64,000 bases of DNA. Source: Pseudocolwellia agarivorans (GTDB lineage Bacteria > Pseudomonadota > Gammaproteobacteria > Enterobacterales > Alteromonadaceae). A program made the translations under genes and the position numbers. A model generated the notes under the pieces. That model was not told where the DNA came from, ran no database searches, and was given only the letters and a program-made list of their open reading frames with translations. This document shows positions 8,312 to 16,202 of this stretch, piece after piece (the stretch's first letter is position 1; the number at the start of each line of letters is the position of its first letter). The stretch covers positions 1-64,000 of the forward strand of contig NZ_MUZU01000004.1 of assembly GCF_002000085.1 (NCBI RefSeq). The letters are read 5' to 3'.

Positions 8312-9583
8312 TTACAATCCAATACCAAATCGTTTAGCTATAACTAGAGCACTAACTACACCATCTTCATGGAATCCATTTCGCCAATAAGCACCTGCAA
8401 AATGAGTGTGGTTATGACCACAAATTTCATGTCGCCTGTATTGAGCATCCAAACTTTGTTGATTGAAAATTGGATGATGGTAAACGTAAATGTCGATAAT
8501 TTTACTTGGGTCAATCTTATCTGTTTGGTTGAGTGTTACGCAGAATGTTTCGTCAGTATCCGTTAAACCTTGTAAAATATTCATGTTGTAAGTCACGCAT
8601 GAAGGGCGAGTTAATTGTTCTTGAGTGCTGGTGTTATCTAATAAATAATTCCAACTGGCCCAAGCTAATTTACGTTTAGGTAATAGATTAGTATCGGTAT
8701 GTAACACAACTTCGTTTCCACTATACATTATGTTGCCAAGTATATTACTTTCAGCTTTTGAAGGCGTTTGTAGTAAGGCTAATGCTTGGTCGGAATGACA
8801 AGCAAAAACTACTTCGTCAAATAGGCTGCTATCCCCGTTTTTGAATACAACTTCAATATTAGCTTTATGACGAATAACATGACTAATATCGCAGTTAAGC
8901 TTAATGTTATCAGCTAACGATGCCGTTAATGGTTTAATGTATTCTCTAGAGCCACCAGGAATAACATACCATTGCGGTCGATCAGTAATATTTAATAAAC
9001 CATGATTATGAAAAAAGCGGATGAAAAAATGTAATGGGAAAGCTTCCATTTCTATTAGGCTGGTAGACCATATGGCTGCTCCCATAGGTAAAATATAGTT
9101 TTGTTTAAAGTATTCAGAAAAATTATGTTGTTTTAAAAAATCACCTAAAGTTTCATTTTTATCAATATTGTCTTCTAAATAGAGTGTTTTACAACGCTTA
9201 TTGAAACGAATAATTGCTTTAATTAAACGCCAAAATTTAATACTGAAAATGTTGCGGCGTTGAGCAAATAGGCTGTTTAGCGTATGACCATTGTATTCTA
9301 AATTTGACTGTTTATTGAATACACTAAAGCTCATTTCAGTAGGTTGTAAAGTAACATTGAGTTGCTTTAATAATTTAAGAAAATTAGGGTACGTTTTATC
9401 ATTACAGACAATAAACCCAGTATCGATAGCGTATGATTTATTATTAAGCGTAATATCTTTAGTGGCCGTATGTCCGCCGATATAATCGTTTTTTTCAAAC
9501 ACGGTAACTTTGTGTTTTCTATTAAGTAAATAAGCACAGGTTAAACCTGATATGCCAGAACCAATAATAGCTATATTTTTCAT
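8312..9583 (-). CDS. FAD-dependent oxidoreductase, amine-oxidase-like
   Basis: A flavoprotein of 423 residues. The N-terminal Rossmann motif IGSGISGLTCAYLLNRKH and the following VFEKNDYIGGHTAT are classical for the amine-oxidase/phytoene-desaturase superfamily. The YVIPGGSREYIKPL segment and the C-terminal HFAGAYWRNGFHEDGV, which closes the FAD site, are typical of the subgroup that neighbours DUF1365 and Cfa-like genes. It probably oxidises or desaturates an acyl chain, in line with the proposed desaturase step of furan fatty acid synthesis. That is inference. It lies 4 bp downstream of the SDR gene. Confidence 0.87.
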   Translation of the reverse strand: MKNIAIIGSGISGLTCAYLLNRKHKVTVFEKNDYIGGHTATKDITLNNKSYAIDTGFIVCNDKTYPNFLKLLKQLNVTLQPTEMSFSVFNKQSNLEYNGHTLNSLFAQRRNIFSIKFWRLIKAIIRFNKRCKTLYLEDNIDKNETLGDFLKQHNFSEYFKQNYILPMGAAIWSTSLIEMEAFPLHFFIRFFHNHGLLNITDRPQWYVIPGGSREYIKPLTASLADNIKLNCDISHVIRHKANIEVVFKNGDSSLFDEVVFACHSDQALALLQTPSKAESNILGNIMYSGNEVVLHTDTNLLPKRKLAWASWNYLLDNTSTQEQLTRPSCVTYNMNILQGLTDTDETFCVTLNQTDKIDPSKIIDIYVYHHPIFNQQSLDAQYRRHEICGHNHTHFAGAYWRNGFHEDGVVSALVIAKRFGIGL

Positions 9584-9587
9584 GGTG

Positions 9588-10316
9588 TTATTGTCCTTTT
9601 ACCATTTTATTTGCAAGGAATTTCCATATAAAAAATGGTAACAAAGCAAGTAATTTTAATGAGTATGTAAAGCGTTTAGGGAAATTTATCTCTGTTTTTT
9701 TACGAGACAACCCTTTGAAAATATATTGAGCCGCCGAATCAGAAGTAATAATGCAAGGCATGCTAAAGGTATTTTTATTGGTTAACTGCGTTTCAACAAA
9801 TCCAGGGTTTATAACACTGACATTTATTTTTTGTGGGGTTAAATCAATAGCTAATGTTTTAGCTAAATAGTTCAAAGCTGCTTTTGAGGCGCCGTAAGCT
9901 TCAGCTCGCGGTAAAGGTAAAAAACTTGCACATGAACTAGTTATTGCAAGTTGTCCGTTGGGTTTTATCAGTTTTAACCAAACATCTAAGCAATAACCTA
10001 TTGAAATAAGATTGTCTGTTATAACGCGGGCAAATAAGTCACCATCAAAATTTACAGCATCATCTATATATTCACAGCCACCTGCATTTAGTAATAATAT
10101 GTCTAAAGGTGGAAATGCTATTGTAATATTTTTTATGTTTTCTTTATTGGTTAAGTCACAAGAAAAGGTTGTTATATTTTCATGTTGTACTGAAAGCTCA
10201 TTTAATCGCTGTTGATTACGTCCTCCAGCAAAAACAGTAAACCCATTTTGTGCATAAAGTAGGGCAGTTGCAGCACCAATGCCGGAAGATGCTCCTGTGA
10301 TCAGTATTGTTTTCAT
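9588..10316 (-). CDS. Short-chain dehydrogenase/reductase
   Basis: A classical SDR of 242 residues. It has the cofactor motif TGASSGIG (7-14), NAGG near 77-80, Ser127/128, and the catalytic Tyr141 and Lys145 within YGASK, so the active site is complete. Arg33 in place of an acidic residue after the second strand favours NADP(H), a guess from family rules. The C-terminus is hydrophobic and basic and may touch the membrane. Its start overlaps the stop of the NTF2-like gene by ATGA. In this operon it may reduce or oxidise an acyl intermediate. The substrate is unknown. Confidence 0.88.
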   Translation of the reverse strand: MKTILITGASSGIGAATALLYAQNGFTVFAGGRNQQRLNELSVQHENITTFSCDLTNKENIKNITIAFPPLDILLLNAGGCEYIDDAVNFDGDLFARVITDNLISIGYCLDVWLKLIKPNGQLAITSSCASFLPLPRAEAYGASKAALNYLAKTLAIDLTPQKINVSVINPGFVETQLTNKNTFSMPCIITSDSAAQYIFKGLSRKKTEINFPKRFTYSLKLLALLPFFIWKFLANKMVKGQ

Positions 10317-10777
10317 TTGTTTATTCTTTTCTTTAAGAAGCCAATAACACCACCTAAAAATGGAATGTTTTCATATAACATTGCACCGGCATCTAGGTAG
10401 TCTCTATGATAAATTATTTTGTTATCTAGGGTTTTTAAATGGGAATGCCCCATGACTGAAATAGTTTTACCTGATTTGAGCTTAGGGTGTTGATAATGCA
10501 TTTCCCAATAAATAGCTGCTTCATCAAAGGTATGAATAAAGTGGTTAATTTCGAAGGTACAACTAATTACATGGGTGTATAAGTTTTCGAAATAAGCAAG
10601 CAGGTTGTGCAATCCTTCAACTTTGTGTAGTGGATCTTCAAACACAATATTTTCATGATAAACCAAGGTTAAAGCATTAAGATCATCTTTAGATAAGTTT
10701 TGATATACCGCCTGAAATTGAACCAACCAATCGGGTGTGTTTATATCATTTAGTAAGTTTTCAGTTATATCACTCAT
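10313..10777 (-). CDS. NTF2/SnoaL-like protein, first gene of the lipid operon
   Basis: A small alpha+beta protein of 154 residues with the look of the SnoaL-like/NTF2 fold: YHENIVFEDPLHKVEG, then the YWEMHYQHPKLKSGKTISV strand region, then YHRDYLDAGAMLYE. Such proteins bind hydrophobic ligands or catalyse isomerisations. It opens the eight-gene minus-strand operon. A promoter matching that of the ECF sigma gene ends 43 bp upstream of its ATG. Homologues head ChrR-sigma-controlled lipid operons in related gammaproteobacteria (family knowledge from memory). Confidence 0.8.
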   Translation of the reverse strand: MSDITENLLNDINTPDWLVQFQAVYQNLSKDDLNALTLVYHENIVFEDPLHKVEGLHNLLAYFENLYTHVISCTFEINHFIHTFDEAAIYWEMHYQHPKLKSGKTISVMGHSHLKTLDNKIIYHRDYLDAGAMLYENIPFLGGVIGFLKKRINK

Positions 10778-10819
10778 AAATACCTTTTAATTCTTAATTT
10801 CAACAATAACCATACTAGT

Positions 10820-10849
10820 TAAATACGCAGCGATTCTTTGTTTGGATCA
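10820..10849 (-). promoter_or_regulatory. ECF-sigma (ChrR-type) promoter of the lipid operon
   Basis: On the minus strand TGATCC (10849-10844) is followed by 18 bp ending in GCG and then TATTTA (10825-10820), 43 bp before the ATG at 10777. The sigma gene has TGATCC, 18 bp ending in GCG, then TATAAC, 42 bp before its ATG. The -35 TGATC element agrees with what I recall for RpoE/ChrR promoters of Rhodobacter. Two such matches at the same distance are unlikely by chance. Confidence 0.78.
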
Positions 10850-11028
10850 TAATGTTGTTGATAAAATGCTTTTTATTTAAAAAAATAAGATAAAGTATAG
10901 CTATTGCTAGTGTTTTTATAGAGATAAATGATAAGAGATGTATTGAAAGAGGAAAGGTGGAGTGATTATAGTCACTAAAATGTTAGTAAATGTGCCATCC
11001 TTGGCAATATGTTTTTACTCGCTCAGAA

Positions 11029-11305
11029 TATACCCGTTACCAATCAAGAGACTATTTCAGAGTGCTCAAGCGCTTCTACTATGGGTCTAAAAATAATTTA
11101 TGGGGCTTATTAACTTTAGTCAGGTTTCCTGCATGATGTAGGGCATTAGGGTAATGCAGGAGCAGTTACCGAGAATAACCATGACGTAAACTTAATGCCT
11201 TGCATACATGAATGTAGACCTTATATTTTGTTTGGATCGTAAAATCTGTGCCTAAATTTTTTTTAGTTCCCACTGAAACCTGCGTCTTGAATGATAACGG
11301 GTATA
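11029..11305. mobile_element. MITE-like element with imperfect terminal inverted repeats
   Basis: A 277-bp non-coding unit lies in the gap of more than 550 bp between the lipid operon promoter and the DUF1080 gene. It starts TATACCCGTTACCAATCAAG and ends with the inverted equivalent (CTTGAATGATAACGGGTATA). Similarity continues inward to a TTTCAG/CTGAAA pair, so the ends span about 30 bp with a few mismatches. The outermost TA may be a TA target duplication, as with Tc1/mariner/IS630-type elements. No ORF for a transposase is present, so it would be a non-autonomous element. I recall ATAACGGGTATA ends in intergenic repeats of Alteromonadales but cannot verify a family here. Confidence 0.65.
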
Positions 11306-11334
11306 GAGGACTATTTTGAACTTGTAGCCATTTT

Positions 11335-12660
11335 TTATAGCTCCATTAATTGAACATCTTTTATTTCTAGTTCATGTCCTTCTGCTTGTAAGGCAATCCA
11401 GCCTGATGTAAGCGGTGTACCATCATCTAGTTGTAGCGACTGATAACGTAATACCTCTTTACCTTCAATGTATTGAATAACTTCTTTGTCGGAAGATACT
11501 TTTATCTCCATTTCTACCCATTTATCATCCAAGTAATAAGCTGAGTTTGATTTTACGCAATGGCTTTCTACCTTCTTACCGTTTTGTGATATATCGGTAC
11601 CCGGAGTACATACATTGCCAGTAGATTGCTTTTTGTGCTTATCTGAACCTAGGAATTGTGCTTCAACACTGATAGGAAATGCTTGATATTTAGCTACCGA
11701 TGTTGGATTTTCGCTATGAAACATTAAGCCACTATTTCGGTAAGCGTATTTAGGTGCATTAGCCACTAAGTGATCTAAAAATCTGTATTTAAACTTTAAA
11801 CGGTAATTAGAATAAGGTTTTTTATAGAATAAATGAGCAAAGCGACCTTCATGAGCAAAAAAGGCTTTATGATCTAAATGCATGGCTCCATCTTTAATGG
11901 AAAATATATTCCCCGGGTTTTCTCCTAATTCGTAACCAGCAACTTTAGGGAGCCAACCCGCGTAGCTATAACCATTGAATATACTTTTCCAAACATTTTT
12001 AGTAGATGGTAATTCTTTTATTTTTAAATTACGCCATTGTACTTGCAGAGTGCCTGTATCTTGTTTAGTCGCATGAACCTGTAAACCTATAGTACCTTCA
12101 TAATGTTGTGCATAAAGCTTTTCGTCACTATAGTCGCTAACTAGTTGGCCGTTAACCCATGTTCGTATGCGAGGGCCATCGGCGATTATTTTGTAAGTAT
12201 TCCAATCGTTGTTTTTAAAAAATGAATGACTGTTGTTTTTAGCTTCTGGTGTTAACCAACCAGTATTTATTTTTTCACCATAAATATAACCTGATTGGCC
12301 GGGAGATTGCTCTATTTCTACTTGCGGGCCATATAGATGGGTTTCAAACAATTTATTTTCATCTAATTTATCTTTTATGTGCGAACGTATTTGTACGCCT
12401 GAATTTAATTTGTTGGGTAAAAATACCTCAAAGGTTAATTCAAAATTAGCATAGGTTTTTGTGGTGGCTAAAAAGGTGTTATGTCGAGGACCATTAATAC
12501 CCACAATAGCACCGTTTTTAATTTTGTAATTAGCGTCACCACCATATTTTTGCCAATGCCAGCCACTAAAGTTTTTACCATTAAATAAACTTTGCCACGA
12601 TTCAGCATTAGCTTGGCTTGAGCAAAGTAGGATGAGTAGACATAAATTTATTATTTTCAT
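11335..12660 (-). CDS. Secreted protein with two DUF1080 (3-keto-disaccharide hydrolase-type) domains
   Basis: A secreted protein of 441 residues with a signal peptide (about 1-19) and two DUF1080 modules. The first (about 22-215) begins WQSLFNGKNFSGWHW and contains SGVQIRSH. The second (about 222-440) begins WKSIFNGYSYAGWLP. DUF1080 has a concanavalin-like jelly-roll fold, and some members cleave 3-keto-disaccharides after oxidation of the glycan. It is divergent from a sulfatase gene (gap about 186 bp), so the two may act on the same sulfated marine glycan. The full pathway (transporter, glycoside hydrolases, SusCD) is absent from the window. The second domain is the more divergent one. Confidence 0.85.
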   Translation of the reverse strand: MKIINLCLLILLCSSQANAESWQSLFNGKNFSGWHWQKYGGDANYKIKNGAIVGINGPRHNTFLATTKTYANFELTFEVFLPNKLNSGVQIRSHIKDKLDENKLFETHLYGPQVEIEQSPGQSGYIYGEKINTGWLTPEAKNNSHSFFKNNDWNTYKIIADGPRIRTWVNGQLVSDYSDEKLYAQHYEGTIGLQVHATKQDTGTLQVQWRNLKIKELPSTKNVWKSIFNGYSYAGWLPKVAGYELGENPGNIFSIKDGAMHLDHKAFFAHEGRFAHLFYKKPYSNYRLKFKYRFLDHLVANAPKYAYRNSGLMFHSENPTSVAKYQAFPISVEAQFLGSDKHKKQSTGNVCTPGTDISQNGKKVESHCVKSNSAYYLDDKWVEMEIKVSSDKEVIQYIEGKEVLRYQSLQLDDGTPLTSGWIALQAEGHELEIKDVQLMEL

Positions 12661-12846
12661 AGGGATCCTTATTTATTCTTATTTTTATCATGTTATATAA
12701 ATGAATATTTTTAAGGTATGAGATATTCGGTTTTATATGCAAAATAATCGGCGTTAAACTTACAAATTGTGGTCTTCTACTTTATGTTGGGGTATATATT
12801 AAATCGAATAAATGTAGGGGGAGTACTACAAAATATGAGGTTTATA

Positions 12847-14367
12847 ATGAATATTAATAAAAAGACTTTCTTGCTGGCGGGCTTTACTTTAACGTTATTA
12901 AGTAGTTGCAGTAATATGGATGAAGTAAATAACACTTCTGTTCAAGAAGTCAGTACAAAGCCGAATGTGGTTTATATCGTTGTTGATGATTTAGGTTATT
13001 CTGATATCGGGGCATACAATAAAGACAGTTTCTATCAAACGCCTAATATCGATACGCTTGCTTCTCAAGGTATTCAATTTACGGATGGTTACGCAGCTAA
13101 TCCTGTTTGCAGTCCATCTCGTTTTGCCTTATTAACAGGTAAACACCCAACACGAGGTCAAGCGACAGACTGGTTTCCTCATAAAAACAAACCATCGCGC
13201 TCTGGGCATTTTAATGCAGCAGATTTTGAACGTGTTTTGCCTCATAAAGAAACAACAATTGCCGAAGCTTTTAAAGAGCAAGGTTATTCAACCGCATTTT
13301 TAGGTAAGTGGCATTTAGGTGAAGACGAAAGCTTTTGGCCTGAGCATCAAGGATTTGATGTCAACATTGGTGGCACTATGAATGGTCATCCTCCCGCAGG
13401 CTATTTTTCTCCTTATAAAAATCCTCGTTTATCTGATGGCCCTAAAGGTGAATACCTAACTCAGCGATTAACGGATGAGGCCATCAATTTAGTTGACGGA
13501 TATAGTAAAAAAAGTGATCCATTCTTCATGATGTTAGCTTTTTATACTGTACATACACCGTTGCAAGCGCCTGAAGAAGATGTTCAAAAATATAACGCTA
13601 AACGTGATGAGGCTAACCTTGAAAATTCTTTTATTGAAGGTGAGCAAGTATGGCCTATAGATGAAGCTAGAAATATACGTGTAAAACAAAATCATTCTAC
13701 TTACGCCGCTATGGTTAATCAAATGGATACCCAAGTAGGACGTTTGTTAAATAAGTTAAAAGCTTCAGGGTTAGACAAAAATACAATTGTTGTTTTTACT
13801 TCTGACAATGGTGGTTTATCAACTGCAGAAGGTGCACCAACGTCAAACTTACCTTTACGAGGCGGTAAAGGTTGGTTATATGAAGGAGGTATTCGCGTAC
13901 CTTTTATTGTTAAAATTCCGAATATGCCGAATCAAGGGCAACTTGTTGCAACGCCTGTTATTTCAAACGATTTATACCCTACCTTATTAGCCGCAGCAGG
14001 TTTACCATTAAAGCCACAACAGCATATTGATGGGCGTGATTTGTCTAAAATGTTAATGGGCAAGGCTTCATATAATGAATTAAGTGATCGGGCTATGTAT
14101 TTTCATTATCCGCATTATTCTAACCAAGGTGGATTTCCTGGAGCTGCAGTCCGTTTAGGTGATTGGAAGCTTATTGAACGTTTTGAAAACGGTGTCGTTC
14201 ATTTATATAACTTGAGGAAAGATATTGAAGAGCAGCATGATTTAGCCACTGAATATCCTGAAAAGGTTAACGAGCTACGCACTAAGTTACATAATTGGTA
14301 TAAAGAAACGGACGCTCGCTTTTTACAAGCAAAAGATGGCAAGCAACCATGGAGACCTGAGGCTTAG
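12847..14367 (+). CDS. Sulfatase lipoprotein (formylglycine type)
   Basis: An arylsulfatase-superfamily hydrolase of 506 residues from the chosen start. The metal-binding N-terminus reads KPNVVYIVVDDLGYSD. The CSPSR motif, with Cys88 converted to formylglycine, supplies the nucleophile, followed by LLTGKHP. Further family marks are GKWHLG and VVFTSDNGG. The frame is open upstream to 12769, but the ATG at 12847 has a TGAGG Shine-Dalgarno 7 bp before it and yields a proper lipoprotein signal with lipobox LSSC (Cys21). That points to a membrane-anchored periplasmic or surface enzyme. The substrate is probably a sulfated polysaccharide fragment, not deducible here. No sulfatase-maturase gene is in the window. 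Confidence 0.92.
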   Translation: MNINKKTFLLAGFTLTLLSSCSNMDEVNNTSVQEVSTKPNVVYIVVDDLGYSDIGAYNKDSFYQTPNIDTLASQGIQFTDGYAANPVCSPSRFALLTGKHPTRGQATDWFPHKNKPSRSGHFNAADFERVLPHKETTIAEAFKEQGYSTAFLGKWHLGEDESFWPEHQGFDVNIGGTMNGHPPAGYFSPYKNPRLSDGPKGEYLTQRLTDEAINLVDGYSKKSDPFFMMLAFYTVHTPLQAPEEDVQKYNAKRDEANLENSFIEGEQVWPIDEARNIRVKQNHSTYAAMVNQMDTQVGRLLNKLKASGLDKNTIVVFTSDNGGLSTAEGAPTSNLPLRGGKGWLYEGGIRVPFIVKIPNMPNQGQLVATPVISNDLYPTLLAAAGLPLKPQQHIDGRDLSKMLMGKASYNELSDRAMYFHYPHYSNQGGFPGAAVRLGDWKLIERFENGVVHLYNLRKDIEEQHDLATEYPEKVNELRTKLHNWYKETDARFLQAKDGKQPWRPEA

Positions 14368-14383
14368 TTTATAGTTAGGTTTG

Positions 14384-14422
14384 ATAAAGAAGGTAAATAA
14401 ATTATTTATTTACCTTCTTTAT
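14384..14422. terminator. Bidirectional hairpin between sulfatase and photolyase genes
   Basis: A perfect 17-bp stem (14384-14400 with 14406-14422) with a 5-nt loop lies between the convergent sulfatase and photolyase genes. AT-rich arms give short T-rich tails on both strands, so it probably terminates both transcripts. Confidence 0.72.
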
Positions 14423-14476
14423 ACCGACTCAATTATTAACTTGGGCTGAAGCTAATGAGTAGATTGATATTTTAAT

Positions 14477-15883
14477 TTAAGGTTTATAAAAATCTAAAGC
14501 GTCTAACCTTGCTGTTTTATGATCAACAATCGCTTCTGGATAAATTTCTGTTTTATTAATATTTGCCAGATACTTATGAGGAAAATGTATATGCTTTGTA
14601 GGTACATCACTCAACTCAGGTATATATTTTTTAATAAAACTGCCATCAGGATCAAAGCGTTCGCTTTGCCTAATGGGGTTAAATATTCTGAAATAGGGTT
14701 GGGCATCGCAACCTGTGCTAGCCGCCCATTGCCAGCCGCCATTATTTGCTGAAAAGTCGCCGTCTATTAAGTTTTGCATAAAAAACCTTTCGCCCAAACG
14801 CCAATCAATTAATAAATGCTTTGTTAAAAAGCTGGCAACCACCATACGTAATCGATTGTGCATCCAACCTGTGGTCACTAATTGTTTCATTGCAGCATCA
14901 ACTAACGGATAACCTGTGCGTCCTTCACACCACGCTTGAAAGTGTTGTGGAGTATTGCGCCATAATAAGTGGTCGTACTTAGTTTGAAAGTTTTTATGCT
15001 TACACAATTGTGGAAAATGAAACAGTAAGTGCTTATAAAAATCGCGCCATGCAAGTTCATTTACCCAACAAAAATTATCTGCTTTTGGATTTTCTAATAA
15101 ATGAGGATGTTTTTGTAATACGTTAAAAAGTAAGGCTTTAGCGCTAATGGCTCCAATCGCTAAATAAGGCGATAGCCCAGAAGTACCTTTTAACGCTGGA
15201 AAGTCACGGTATTCTTTGTATTCGTCATGTTTATTTTCAATAAAATTAGGGATAACCTGATCCAACACTTCAGACACTAACGGCCATTTCTTTGAACAAA
15301 CCTTAGGAGTATTTAATGTTATTTTCGCAGGCGTAACCTTTGGCGACTTGGTCGCGGTATTCGTAACTTTGGGTGGATAGCTCATCGTAAAAGAATATTT
15401 AGCTAATTGATCAGCCCAGTTGTTTTTAAAAGGAGTAAACACTTTGTACATGGCTTTATCACCGTTAAGTACTTTGCCTTTTTCTACAATGACGTCAGCT
15501 TCAAAAAGATGTAACGATAGAGTTGTGCTACTAATAACTTGTTGTAGTTTGTTATCTCTGTTTTGTTCGTTTATTTCAACTTCGCTGTTGGCATATATAT
15601 TGTCAATATTGTGTGCTTCACAATAATTTAATAACTGTGATATTTGGTCGTTGTAATCAGTAGATTCAATATGATCTAAGGTTATACCTAATTCAGCTAA
15701 TTGTTCTGCTAATAAATTGAGATGACGCTCAATCAAGTCCGCTTGAATTGGAGCCATATCATGCTCTTGCCACTGCAACGGCGTTGAAATATATATAGCC
15801 TTACAAGGGGCTTCATTCATAGCTTGTGTAAGGGCTGGGTTGTCGTAAATACGTAAATCTTTTCTAAACCAAATAACATTCAT
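14477..15883 (-). CDS. phrB: Deoxyribodipyrimidine photolyase (class I)
   Basis: A light-driven DNA repair flavoenzyme of 468 residues that splits cyclobutane pyrimidine dimers. The N-terminal antenna domain starts MNVIWFRKDLRIYDNPAL. The FAD domain carries WVNELAWRDFYKHLL, GRTGYPLVDAAMKQL, GWMHNRLRMVVASFL, the signature DGDFSANNGGWQWAASTGCD and AQPYFRIFNP, all intact and typical of class I CPD photolyases. It sits in the ECF sigma/ChrR neighbourhood, and photolyase is a recurrent member of that regulon. A candidate promoter of the same type lies at 16082-16111, implying a leader of about 190 nt. Confidence 0.94.
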   Translation of the reverse strand: MNVIWFRKDLRIYDNPALTQAMNEAPCKAIYISTPLQWQEHDMAPIQADLIERHLNLLAEQLAELGITLDHIESTDYNDQISQLLNYCEAHNIDNIYANSEVEINEQNRDNKLQQVISSTTLSLHLFEADVIVEKGKVLNGDKAMYKVFTPFKNNWADQLAKYSFTMSYPPKVTNTATKSPKVTPAKITLNTPKVCSKKWPLVSEVLDQVIPNFIENKHDEYKEYRDFPALKGTSGLSPYLAIGAISAKALLFNVLQKHPHLLENPKADNFCWVNELAWRDFYKHLLFHFPQLCKHKNFQTKYDHLLWRNTPQHFQAWCEGRTGYPLVDAAMKQLVTTGWMHNRLRMVVASFLTKHLLIDWRLGERFFMQNLIDGDFSANNGGWQWAASTGCDAQPYFRIFNPIRQSERFDPDGSFIKKYIPELSDVPTKHIHFPHKYLANINKTEIYPEAIVDHKTARLDALDFYKP

Positions 15884-16202
15884 TAATAGTGTACCTAACT
15901 TAATAATATGATAGATATAATTTGGGCTAATCCATTTTTATTATTGATATTTATTGCCTAAAACGCGGTGAAGAGTAAGAAAATATTTTGTTATATTTAT
16001 TACTATATCAGAGCGTGTTAACATTGTGTTTACATTTAGAGGGCCATTTACTTAAGTTTATTTTTAATTCCTCTATTTCATGTAATACGTAGTAATTTAA
16101 CAATAAGATCAGTGTGTATTTCTTATTGTTTTGTTCTTATTTTAAGTGGTTAAGCTATATGGATATTTTTAATCAAATAACTAATGTAATAAACGAGTTC
16201 AT
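15884..16202. other. Divergent intergenic region between photolyase and chemoreceptor genes
   Basis: This 319-bp AT-rich stretch holds the candidate ECF-sigma promoter of the photolyase gene at 16082-16111 on the minus strand. I see no open frame of convincing quality, no tRNA and no strong terminator hairpin in it. The promoter of the chemoreceptor gene must also lie here but I could not assign it. Confidence 0.5.
16082..16111 (-). promoter_or_regulatory. Candidate ECF-sigma promoter upstream of photolyase
   Basis: On the minus strand TGATCT (16111-16106), 18 bp ending in ACG, then TATTAC (16087-16082). It differs from the sigma-gene promoter by one base in the -35 box and keeps the 18-bp spacer and the CG before TAT. 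The distance to the photolyase ATG (about 200 bp) is longer than for the other two sites, so confidence is lower. Confidence 0.55.

Noticed and set aside
11230-11245. A further TGATCC-like box (CGATCC on the minus strand) upstream of the lipid operon
   Set aside because: It lies inside the MITE-like element, has no TAT-type -10 at 18 bp, and starts with C instead of T. Most likely coincidence.
12661-12675. GGATCC before the DUF1080 start as a possible ECF -35 box
   Set aside because: It overlaps the ribosome binding site (AAGGATCC), too close to the start codon to be a promoter element.
14519-15626. Several plus-strand open frames of 65-77 codons opposite the photolyase gene
   Set aside because: They are antisense to a gene with complete conserved motifs and have no recognisable product or ribosome binding site. 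They are frame shadows.
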